From assembly GCF_052857255.1 (NCBI RefSeq), contig NC_135498.1:157299961-157363960 (forward strand): a stretch of 64,000 nucleotides of DNA, read 5' to 3'. This document shows, one piece after another, positions 47,560 through 56,740 of this stretch (its first letter is position 1; each line of letters starts with the position of its first letter). A program made the position numbers and the translations under genes. The notes beneath the pieces were generated by a model. It was not told the origin of the DNA, did no database searches, and was given only the letters and a program-made list of their open reading frames with translations. The stretch is from Amblyomma americanum (lineage: Eukaryota > Arthropoda > Arachnida > Ixodida > Ixodidae).

Positions 47560-47905
47560 ACGGAACGAACATGGAAAGAAAAATGATATGGCTAACGTTA
47601 AGAGACCAGAAGCGGGCAGTGTGGGTGAGGCAACAAAAGCGGGTTAATGACATCCTAGTCAAAATCAAGAGGAAGAAATGGGCTTTAGCAGTGCATGTAA
47701 TGCGAAAGCAAGAAAACCCCTGGTCCTTAAGGGTAACGAAGTGGATTTCAAGAGATGGCAACAGTAGCAGGGGGCGGCAGAGGTTAGGTGGGTGGATGAC
47801 ATTAAGAAGTTTTCAGGCATAGGGTTGGCGCTGTTGGCAAAGGACAGGGTTAATTGGAGTGACATGGGAGAGGCCTTTGCCCTGCAGTGGGTGTAGTCAA
47901 GCTGA
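47560..47905 (+). mobile_element. RTE/BovB-type LINE, 5'-truncated 3' end
   Basis: The frame MERKMIWLTLRDQKRAVWV, then KRVNDILVKIKRKKWAL and VMRKQENPW is the RTE ORF2 C-terminus. The 3' tail GGCCTTTGCCCTGCAGTGGG (47872-47891) leads into GAAGATGATGATG. This copy runs tail-first into the next RTE copy in opposite orientation. Confidence 0.87.
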
Positions 47906-47922
47906 AGATGATGATGAAATTG

Positions 47923-47981
<59 letters not shown>

Positions 47982-47984
47982 GCC
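47906..47984. repeat. (ATC)n and (GCA)n microsatellite at RTE tail-to-tail junction
   Basis: ATC units at about 47924-47960 followed by GCA units to 47982. RTE tails on both sides point into it, so it is most simply explained as expanded 3' terminal repeats of the two elements. Confidence 0.92.
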
Positions 47985-48437
47985 TGACTACACCCACTGC
48001 AAAGCTAAGGCTTCTGCCATGTTTCTCCGATTAACCCGGTCCTTTGCCAGCTGCGCCCACCCTATGCCTGCAAACTTCCTTATCTCGTTCGCCCACCTAT
48101 CGTTCGCCCGCGCCCTGCTACTCTAGTCTTCTCTTGGAATTCCCTCCGTTACCATTAAGGGCCAGCGGTTATCTTGCCTTCGCATTACATACCCTGCCCA
48201 AGCCCACTTATTCCTCTTGATTTCGACTAGGCTGTCATTAACACGCGTTTGTTCCCTCACCCACTCTGCCCGCTTCCGGTCTCTCAACGTTACATCTATT
48301 ATTTTCCTTTCCATGGCTCCCTGGGTTGTCCTTAAATTAAGCTGAACCTGTTTCGTTAGCCTCCACGCTTCTTCCCCGTAGGTGAGTACCGGTAAGATAC
48401 AGCTGTTGTACACTCTTCTCTTGAGGGATATTGGTAA

Positions 48438-48747
48438 TAATAATAATTGGTTTTTGGGGAAAGGAAATGGCGCAGTATCTGTCTCATATATCTTTGAACA
48501 CCTGAACCGCGCCGTAAGGGAAGGGATAAAGAAGGGAGTGAAAGAAAGGAAGAATAGGTGCCGTAGTGGAGGGCTCCGGAATAATTTCGACCACATGGGG
48601 ATCTTTAACGTGCACTGACATCGCACAGCACACGGGCGCCTTAGTGTTTTTCCTCCATAAAATCGCAGCCGCCGTGGTCGGGTTCGAACCCGGGAACTCC
48701 GGATCCGTAGTCGAGCGCCCTAACCACTGAGCCACCGCGGCGGCGGG
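48438..48747 (-). mobile_element. full-length tRNA-headed SINE with 5-bp target duplication
   Basis: The minus-strand head GCCGCGGTGGCTCAGTGGTT (48739-48720, A-box) and GGGTTCGAACCCGACCACGG (48694-48675, B-box) are both intact. The body has GTGCACGTTAAAGATCCCCA (48617-48598) and GGTCGAAATTATTCCGGAGC. The tail ends in AATTATTATTATTA. GGTAA at 48433-48437 and 48748-48752 flanks it as target duplication in the RTE. It closely matches 29612-29895. Confidence 0.92.
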
Positions 48748-49172
48748 GGTAACCTGCTATTCATGATCTGAGAGAACCTGCCATATGCGCCCCGCCCCAT
48801 TCTTATCCTTCTAGTTATTTTCCTCTCATGATCCAAATCAGCTGTCACTACCTGCCCTGTGGTCCTTTACCACTTCCAGCACATCGTTGCCAATTGTTAA
48901 CTGCTGTTCAATTGCTACACTGTTGAACATTACTTTGCTTTTCTATATGTCAATTTTATACCCACCGTACTGCTGTGTCTGCCTAACTCATTGATCTTGA
49001 TTTGCAGTGCATCTCCTAGGTGACTCAGTAAGGCAATGTAATCTGCGAATGGCAGATTATTTAGTTAATCTCCATTTACTCTTATCCCCAACTGCTCCCA
49101 ATACAATCCTCAGAATACCTCCTGTAAGCAAGCGCACTGGCGAGATCGTGTCTCCTAGCCTGACGCCCTTCC

Positions 49173-49568
49173 TTATTGGATTTTATTGCTGACTTTATGG
49201 AGGACTATGGTAGCTGTCCAGTTCTTATATATACCTTCCAGTATTTTCACATAAGGATCATCTACACCCTGATTCGGCAATGCCTGTATGACTGCTGAGG
49301 ATTCCATTGAGTTGAATGCTTTTTCATAATCAATGAAGGCTATATACAGGACTTTGGTATATTCTGCGCATTTCTCTATCATATGATTGATAGGGTGAAT
49401 ATGATCTATTGTGCAATATCTTTTATGAAAGTCTGCTTTATCATTTGGTTGATTAAATTCTAATGTTGCGCTGACTCTATTAGTGATTACCTTGGTAAAT
49501 ACCTTGTTGGCAACGAACAATAAGCTGATCGGTCTGTAATTTTTCAAGTCTTTGGGGTCTCCTTTCAT
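49173..49568 (-). pseudogene. RTE reverse transcriptase, fingers and motif A
   Basis: An open frame with LKNYRPISLLFVANKVFTKV, ITNRVSATLEFNQPNDKADF, IDHIHPINHMIEKCAEYTK and LYIAFIDYEKAFNSMESSAV (motif A, the FIDYEKAFD-type strand with the final Asp read as Asn). The rest of the palm lies in broken frames at 49170-48760. The motif set is characteristic of RTE/BovB elements. Confidence 0.88.
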
Positions 49569-49911
49569 ATGAATTAAGATTATAATTGCGTTCTTCTAAG
49601 CTTCTGGTACGGTCGAGGTCATAGGACATTGCGTATACAGGGTGGCTAGTTTTTCTAGCAGAATCTCCCCTCCGTCTTTCAACAGATCTGCTGTTACCTG
49701 ATCCTTACCGGCTGCTTTTCCCCTTTTCATTGCTTTTTAAGGCTTTCATTATTTCCTCTTTCGTTACGGGCGTGATGAAGGATTGCTGTGTGCTACTGTC
49801 TCTAACATGAACGTTCTGATAACATTGGCTACTGTATAGATTTGTGTGGAACTCTTGGGCTACTTTAACTACCTTATCCATATTGCTAATGACATTGCCC
49901 ACCTTGTCTCT

Positions 49912-50436
49912 TTACGCATACATCTGGTTTTTACCTAAGCCTAATTTACTCTTCACCGCTTTTAGGCTACCTCCATTCTTTAGAGAATGCTCGATTCTCT
50001 CCATATTAAACTTCCTTATGTCAGCTGCCTTGCACTTATTTATTAACTTCGATAGCTCTGCTGGTTCTATTCTCTCTGTAGGGTTAGACGCCTTCATGCT
50101 TTGACGTTTCTTATTCAGATCTGGCGTCTGCTGAGATAGCTTGCCGGTATCCTGTCGAACCGTCCTACTGCCTACTTTTACTGCGCACTCTGAATTGATA
50201 GCTGTCAGATTATCGTTCATTGTATCAACATTAAGATTGTATTCCTGAGTAAGAGCTGAATATCTGCTCTGCAGGGATATTCTTAATTCCTCTTTTTTCC
50301 CTCTTACCGCTAGCTCGTTATTGGACTTCCTCTTAACTAGCTTCTTCCCTTCCCTCTTCAAGTCTAAGCTAATTCGCGGCATTACCATTATGTGGTTGCT
50401 ACAGCGCACCTTTCCGAGGACCTTCACATCTTGCAT
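49912..50436 (-). pseudogene. RTE endonuclease-RT linker
   Basis: 174 codons, rich in Lys and Arg (LDLKREGKKLVKRKSNNELA, then QSRYSALTQEYNLNVDTMND and SKLINKCKAADIRKFNMERI). Its position between the endonuclease and RT blocks and its composition fit the RTE linker. No catalytic function. Confidence 0.75.
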
Positions 50437-51329
50437 GATACCAGGGTGAGCACATAGTATGAAGTCAATTCCATTTTTAACCTCACTATTAGGGCTTTTT
50501 CAGGTCCACTTCCTGTTCACTCGTTTGTGGAAGAAAGTATTCATGATGCGTAAATTGTTTCTATCGGCGAGCTCTACTTATAGCTCTCCCCTGCTCTTTC
50601 TAGAGCCTATCCTATAGTCGATTATCGCCTTGTCGCCAGCCTGCTCCTTGCCCGCATTCGCATTGAAGTCGCCAATCAGTACAGTTTACTGTGTTTTTAA
50701 TTTGCTGATTGCAGATTCCACGTCTTCATAGAAGCTTTCAACAGTCTCTTCATGATGACTAGATGTAGGTGCGTGTGCCTGCACCACCTTCAGCTTGTAC
50801 CTCTTATTAGGCCTAATTACCATAGCTGCCAACCTTTCGTTAATACTAAAGAGCTCCTCTACGTTGCCAGCTATATCCTGGTTAATGAGGAATCCCACAC
50901 CTAGTTCTCGTCTATCCGCTAATCAGCGATAGCACAGTATGTGCCTATCCTTTAGTACTGTATACGCCTCACCTGTCTAACTTCACTAAGCCCTATGACA
51001 TCCCATTTAATGCCCGCTTGTTCCTCGAACAGCACTGCTAGGCCAGCCTCACTAGATAAAGTTCTAGCGTGAAGCGTTGCTAGGTTAAGATTCCAATGTC
51101 GGCCTGTCCGGAGCCAGAAATTCTTAGCACCCTCCGCTGCGTCACAGGTCTGACCACCACCTTGGTCAGTTGCTTCGCAGCCGCTGGGGAGTGAGGACCG
51201 ACGGTTAATTGGTTTGTTCATGGAAGGTTGTGACCAAGTACTGCACCAGGGTGGCCAATTCCTGTTCTGGTGAAGTAGTGCCTTGTCTGTTCTGGTCACC
51301 GAGATCAGGCCGCACCCCCGGCCTGCCTA

Positions 51330-51715
51330 TGCAATTCCATCAACACGCGGAGTATTTTTTTTTCAAACCCGGTGGAGAATTTAGTGGCACCGGGATTCGA
51401 GCTCCGGTCCTCTTGCACGCGAGGCGGACGCTGTACCCTTACGCTATCGCTGCACTCCTCGCTGAAATTGAATACGAAAAAATGAATGGCGGAGCCTCAC
51501 TTTCTACAGATATTTACACCTTGCTGTGAACGACGGCATGAAGGAGTGAGCGAAAGAAGGAAGAAAGCGGAGCCGTAGCGTGCGCCTCCGGAATAATTTT
51601 TACCGCCTGTGGTTCCTTGGTGTCCACTGATATTGCGCAGGTGACGTTACAAGCGTGCGTCGTTCGCATGTAAATGACAGCGAACTCCTGCATCCGCGGC
51701 GTCCAAGCGAACGTT
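51330..51715 (-). mobile_element. SINE-like sequences, diverged
   Basis: Two pieces on the minus strand. 51460-51370 reads like a tRNA head (GCGTAAGGGTACAGCGTCCG, then GGAGCTCGAATCCCGGTGCC, a B-box match). 51650-51560 resembles the SINE central domain (CAGTGGACACCAAGGAACCA, then AAAATTATTCCGGAGGC). They may be one rearranged or two overlapping old copies. Confidence 0.5.
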
Positions 51716-52955
51716 CGCACAGCACAGCGAGGTGGATTTGAGATGCATAGGAGTAGGAGCGAAGGACGATGTAATAGATAAAAGGGAGTGGTAGGCTACA
51801 ACAAGGATAGGTGCTACGCTGTGGTATGTTTTAAGATTTTACTTCTGTAGACCACCTTAAAAGGTAAATACATCGTGCATAATTACGGCTTTTGAAGATC
51901 TTAACATAAGCAATGACCCAATGATTTCAGGACTGAAAACATCTAGAAAGGTATTAATAACAAATTCAGCACACTTAATTAGGGGGCGGAACCATGAGCG
52001 GATTTAATAAAAGTGATGTATTTATGAATGTCCCAGTTTAACGCGCGCCACGAAAGGCTGGTGAATTTTTTCGCATGGATGAGAACTCAGGAGTTACTTT
52101 CAGTAGACATCAGCAAGGCTCCATGATCTTTTAGTGTGAAAGTAGCCGCCCTCCCCAGGTTTCAGTGGTGCGTGCGAAGCCTCCGAGGGGCAAGTGTAGC
52201 TGGCTCACCGGGTCAGTGGAGAAATAGACAATAAGATTTATTTGCATGGTGGAAAGTGCGGAGCTCCTCATAACACCGCAGGTCAAGCCCGCCGGATGGC
52301 CAAGAGCTTATAAGCACCTCGGTGAGTTAGTCAGCCCGTTGTACGAGCTAAGCCTGAAGACCCGGCTCAGAGCAGCGCATCGCTCTCTCCAACTGCATCT
52401 CAGTAGTCATTAAGCGGAAGCGGGAGGTAGGCCCTCATGATGTGGGATAGTGTAGCGTGCCCTCCTCAGAATCTGCAGTTGGGCGATTAGAGGGTGAGGT
52501 GGATATGGAAGAGAACTTGCATTTGAAGATTTCGTGCGTACGGGATAGGGACCTGTCGGCAGGTGGGTAAAGGCGTCGGTAAAGTTTGTAATTTAGGGTG
52601 ATGTCCTGGTAGATGGTCAACCGGTCTGTCGCTGACCTTGCTCCATGGAGGAGATATATGGGCTGGGTCTCGCCCTCGTATTAATGCCTACGGAGTGCCA
52701 GTGGGCCGTCTCGTTCCATGGTAGTGAGGAGTGTGCGGGAGTCTACATGAGCTGGATGGTGTGTGTGTGTGTTGGGGGGGGGGGGGGGGGCGGGCTTATA
52801 TTGTAGGAGACGCAGAGTGATGGGAGTGATCCGGCCTTTAGAGAAATTATGTAGACGTCATTCACGCTGTGAGGATGCGGTGATGTCCACGTACAAACTG
52901 CAGCACTTAAGCACCTTTCCTTTTCTCAAAACCAGCGGCATTTTCAGGCATCTTT
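51716..52955. other. no clear gene; possible LINE 3' remnant
   Basis: 52200-52760 is GC-richer and, on the minus strand, might be a decayed I-type LINE tail, but no motif is firm. A 17-bp poly-G tract with preceding GT units lies at 52759-52790. The remainder holds nothing recognisable. Confidence 0.3.
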
Positions 52956-53059
52956 GAATTTGAGGAAAGGAAAGGCGCATATAACTGCCTTCCCGGGCCA
53001 GTGGGCACCTCAATTGCCTTTGAGGTGGTGATTATGATGAAAAAATTCATTATTGGAAG

Positions 53060-53600
53060 AGTCCTAAATTTTAAAATGTCAGAGGCGGGCTAGCTCCTGG
53101 TCGTGCCTGGCGGCCGGCAGCCATTGTCTGACGGCGACCTTCTCCGCCCACAGCATCACCCTCAATTGCGAGGCCGGGTCGGAGGTAGAGACCACGATCT
53201 CCCACACCTCCAAGTCCGTGAGGGACCATTCGGCCGGCGGTTGCAGTTGTAGACAGATGAACACAATGTGGTCGAATGTGGCTCATTCGGGGGTGTGAGT
53301 AGAAGGGAAGAAAAGCGCAAGCAGCGCTGAGTAGGGAAAGGTGCGAATTTGGAGTTGCCGCCTGGTCGTCTGTTGTTGTTTTGTGAGCGATGTGTGTGGC
53401 GGTGGATAAAGTAGGATCTTCACGGTAGTGTAGCGTGAAGTCGCGGTATGTGAAGAGCCGGTCTCTCGCGCTGCCTAGCTGTTCGGTAGGCCCCGCTCAG
53501 TTGACGTATGCTCGAGCCGCGGAATGGACCGCTTCGTTACCGGGATTGCCCGAATGGGCTGGTACCTACGCTATTCGAACAGGGCGAGGTGGATAGGGGT
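53060..53600 (-). mobile_element. I-clade-type LINE 3' end
   Basis: On the minus strand WVPAHSGNPGNEAVHSAARA (about 53575-53516) is the RNase H end with HSGNxxNE. The degraded C-terminal region follows, then WSLTDLEVWEIVVSTSDPAS, QLRVMLWAEKVAVRQWLPAA and the stop near 53079. The terminal W-x(n)-SDPxxQL...A pattern matches the C-terminus seen at 35890-36050. Confidence 0.72.
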
Positions 53601-53681
53601 TGGAGGTGAGAATTTTATAGGCGGCAGCATGTATTTGCCCACGGGCAAAATTTTGAATGATACAAGGCTCGGTTTTGAGGT

Positions 53682-53712
53682 ACTTGCAACATAGGTGCGC
53701 TATGTTGCAAGT
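53682..53712. repeat. perfect hairpin (13-bp stem, 5-nt loop)
   Basis: ACTTGCAACATAG, loop GTGCG, CTATGTTGCAAGT. Function unknown. Confidence 0.92.
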
Positions 53713-54159
53713 TAAGGAGGTTATCACTACGAATTTAAGAACATCTCTGAAAGTAGATGTAAAAAACACACAGTTGCATTCGATGCAGCGTGAAACAAAA
53801 CAATGCAGAAATTAGGACGAAAAATTAATAATTCAGGACTGATTGCCAGAACGTTAGATTAACCGCAAGATGTTCATTCCTTCCTGGATGTTTGCAAGCA
53901 AGAACACCGAAATAACAATGCAAGAATTGGCGTTATAGCTGGTTGTTCATAGTGCAGGAAAGCGTGCTAAGCTCTTTACAATACGAAGGACGAAAAATAA
54001 ACAACGGAATTAAAACGCAGTCGAACAAGCTTGACACCATTTCCTGCATCATGCCCAGAAATAACGATTCTGCTGAAAATAAATGATTTTTCGATCCTTT
54101 GGAAAAGACTATAAGCCGTTCAGTGTGGAATAGAGCCAATCACATATGACGCTGCGCCA
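53713..54159. other. no gene seen
   Basis: AT-rich, ahead of an abrupt rise in GC near 54160. Confidence 0.3.
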
Positions 54160-55332
54160 GTGACGTCTGATTCCCGCTTCCCCTTCTGGTCGCGTGGTGC
54201 TCCTGTCGGTGTCTTGAAGTGGCATCCCAAATTGCCTCTTTCCCGACCGACCAACACGAGAGGGGATCTTCCCCTCCCCTTTCCGCCGTCTCCCGTGCGT
54301 CCGAATTCTAATCCTCCCTTTCCTATGGACCCATAGATGGCAGCACCTCACGGGTTTCTCGGAAAGAGCAGACCCGTGGTACGAACTCTGCGGCAGCAGC
54401 GGCGGCGCTGGCGGTCTCCCACGTCGCGGGCGCAGCGGAGAGACCGGCGCCCGCTCTCCCGCTAACCTATCGGAATCCTGCGAGCTCACTCTCTCCAACA
54501 GAGCGCACGTACGCGAGTACGCACGCGCGTTGCGTTTCTGTTGCTGCTCGTTGAACTGGCGTTCCGCTCCTCCTCGTGAAACAGCCTCTCTCCCCTCCGT
54601 GGCGCCTCCGCTCACCCGGGGGCGACCGCAGTGCCGGCGGGCCGGACGATCAGTTCGGGTCTCGAGCGTACCGCGGGAAAACCTCAGCGGGAAGCAGGGG
54701 CCCGCCAAACGGCTCACCGCGCCTGTCCGAAGGCAGTTAGCGCGCCAGCCACAATGGTGGTCGCGTAGCACCGGATGTGCCGCTGGCGCATTGTTTGTTT
54801 GGGCTTTCTTCTCAGGTCGGGGCGCCCAGGGCAGCCAGGTGGAACCGGCGGCGTTGGCTGCCCACGGTGGCCGAGCGGCTCGCCCATCATGCGGCCTACC
54901 TGTGAAAGACTAGCGTCGCGGCGCTGTCTCTCTCTTGTCCCACTCAGCTCGGCTGCGTATGGTTGCGTCTGGCAACGTGGACGCCTCGGTATTCTTACAA
55001 CTTCCCCAGTCAAGATTTAAAACAGATGGATTTGGCTGCGCTCAGCGGTGGTTTTGTGAATGGGAGCATGTTCTCGGACCTGGCCGATAATCACGTGCCT
55101 CTATCTGCAGGCGATGCCGTGAATTTCCTCCCTATCGCTGCTTGAGCACCGTTCTTCGAGAGCAACGCTGAATTATCACCGGACCCATGGACGCACAAGC
55201 TGGACCACACATGGAGTGCAGCCGTCTTAAGCTCAGGTGACCGATGGACTAAAACTTTTAATTTTATGTGAAGACTACGGAGCTTTGTCTTGTGCAAGAA
55301 ACCACGGACGAAAAAGCTATCGGCTCTTAGCC
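54160..55332 (+). promoter_or_regulatory. GC-rich promoter and 5' untranslated region of the TMTC1-like gene
   Basis: GC and CpG content rise sharply at 54230-54960 compared with flanks, directly upstream of the first coding exon. Several GC-box-like stretches and pyrimidine-rich CTCTCTCTT motifs occur (for example near 54580-54596). No TATA box stands out. Open frames here on both strands (for example reverse 54109-54771) are a composition effect. The transcription start cannot be fixed from sequence. Confidence 0.45.
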
Positions 55333-55955
55333 ATGCAGTGTGCAGCTTGGACCGCCGCAGGCAGTGAGGCAGCCGTGCTTCATAACTACCTGCATAGTTC
55401 CGAAGACGATCCGTCAGCAACGACAGGATCTGTGCGACGAACGAACGCTAGTTCAAAAGGCACCGGTTTGAACTTCTTCCGCCGAATCGGCGTCCTGCGC
55501 GTATTGGCTGAACTTGTCGGGCTCTTAAGAGATTGCCTGACCGCGCGATGGCGGGAGTACTGGAGAGAAGCTGTCAGCGCTGCGGACGACGCGGCACCTG
55601 CGCGCGAGCAACGGAAGCGACTTCACCAGCGGCAAAAGCGGCGTGCCGGATTAGAGAGCGGTGCGTCCGTGGCTGCCGAGAGCTGTGCGTGCTCAAAGTG
55701 GTGGTGCTGGAGTGTTGTCCCGTGCCTGCCTGCCGTGTGCGCCGGTCTGGTGGCTATGCTGTGCTACCTAAACTCGCTCGACGGCGAGTTCGTGCACGAC
55801 GACATGGTGGCGGTGGTGGGAAACCCCGACGTCACCGGAGAACATCGGCCGAGAACACGCGGCTCTTCCCTCTGGATGAATGACTTTTGGGGGCGACCAA
55901 TGGCCGACCCGGAGAGCCACAAGTCGTACCGCCCACTGACCGTGCTCAGCTTCAG
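55333..55955 (+). CDS. TMTC1: TMTC1-like O-mannosyltransferase, first coding exon (partial gene)
   Basis: TMTC proteins are multi-span ER membrane O-mannosyltransferases with C-terminal TPR repeats, known to modify cadherin-type domains. I chose the ATG at 55333 (G at -3) because it is the first in-frame ATG; the frame upstream offers only a GTG. The exon gives 207 codons plus two bases. Residues 1-120 are a poorly conserved cytosolic extension. Residues about 124-147 (CWSVVPCLPAVCAGLVAMLC) form the first membrane span. The luminal part SLDGEFVHDDMVAVVGNPDV (HDD at 155-157) and MNDFWGRPMADPESHKSYRP are TMTC hallmarks. The exon ends TTCAG|GTGAGT, a consensus donor, splitting an Arg codon after phase 2, as expected before the LNY-type continuation. 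The next exon lies outside the window. Confidence 0.9.
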
Positions 55956-56354
55956 GTGAGTGTGGGCTTAACATTAAGAATGCGTAGCGAGTGCTTCCCG
56001 CTGCTTGCTTCTTCTAGACATCGTTATTTCAAAGGTCGCAGCGATTGCAGATTGCATTTCGTCGGTGGGCTGCACAGCTGCACGCAATATAAAATATCTC
56101 CCTACGACCCAAAAAGAAAGTTCACTGACAGGTGCACGCAGGAGTGGAATAGACGTTTTTTCCAACAGTGCACAAACGCCATTCAAGCCCCAGACTGACT
56201 ATATAGGCAAGCATGGCGTTGAAGATCATTTCGAGCATAACCACGAGCTTGCAGCCTGTCGCGTTTTCACTCGATGTTTAAGTTTCTTCTTCGTAATTGT
56301 ACAAATCGCCCTTCATAAAATTTGGAAAAAATACTTCCGACCGCGGTGCACTTT

Positions 56355-56740
56355 GGAGCGTAGCCGTCTAACTTTCCGATTTTTCGATGCGTAGCGTCTT
56401 TGTTGTGTCCACTCGCAAGCTGGATGTGGCAAAAAGATCTATGAACCGAACATCCGCTTACTGCTCGCTGTAGAACTGCCGACAGTTGCCTCCTATTTGT
56501 GTCTGAAGTGCACGTTCCGAGTGAGTGGGCGCCTCTTCGCTTCGTTGAACAGTTGCTTGTAAAAGAAGAGGATGGTAATTCCGTTCCTCCTAGAGACTAA
56601 GCATATTGTCTTCCGTTGATTTTAAAAACTATGAGTCGTTATCTCAGGGCGCCTAAGACATTGCTTTGCTGAGCGCAAGCTCACGGGATACGAATAATTA
56701 CCGGGGTGGATGTACCTCAACGGACGCTATGAGAGAAGAC
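56355..56740 (+). repeat. direct repeat, copy 1
   Basis: Nearly the same as 60182-60612 from GGAGCG to GAGAAGAC, including CGCTGTAGAACTGCCGACAG, CTCCTATTTGTGTCTGAAGT and CTATGAGTCGTTATCTCAGG. It lacks about 50-60 bp near the start that copy 2 has. Confidence 0.92.

Larger units (their letters stand above)
47985..51300 (-). mobile_element. RTE/BovB-type LINE, near full length but decayed, with SINE insertion
   Basis: The only RTE copy here with 5' sequence. On the minus strand a 5' leader contains GCEATDQGGGQTCDAAEGAK (about 51180-51120). The endonuclease follows: LATLHARTLSSEAGLAVLFE then KWDVIGLSEVR (51090-50975), and AMVIRPNKRYKLKVVQAHAP (50835-50776). A long basic linker is at 50436-49912 and the RT at 49568-49173. 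The C-terminus is at 48437-48123 with the 3' tail to 47985, cut by the SINE at 48438-48747. Stops and shifts occur between all blocks. Confidence 0.9.

Noticed and set aside
48675..48740. Stand-alone tRNA gene
   Set aside because: A- and B-boxes are there, but the sequence continues into the SINE body and is flanked by a target duplication. The heads at 29637-29656 and 63201-63264 were rejected as tRNA genes for the same reason.
55237..55332. Start of the TMTC1-like protein at 55237
   Set aside because: That position is GTG, not ATG. The first in-frame ATG is at 55333.
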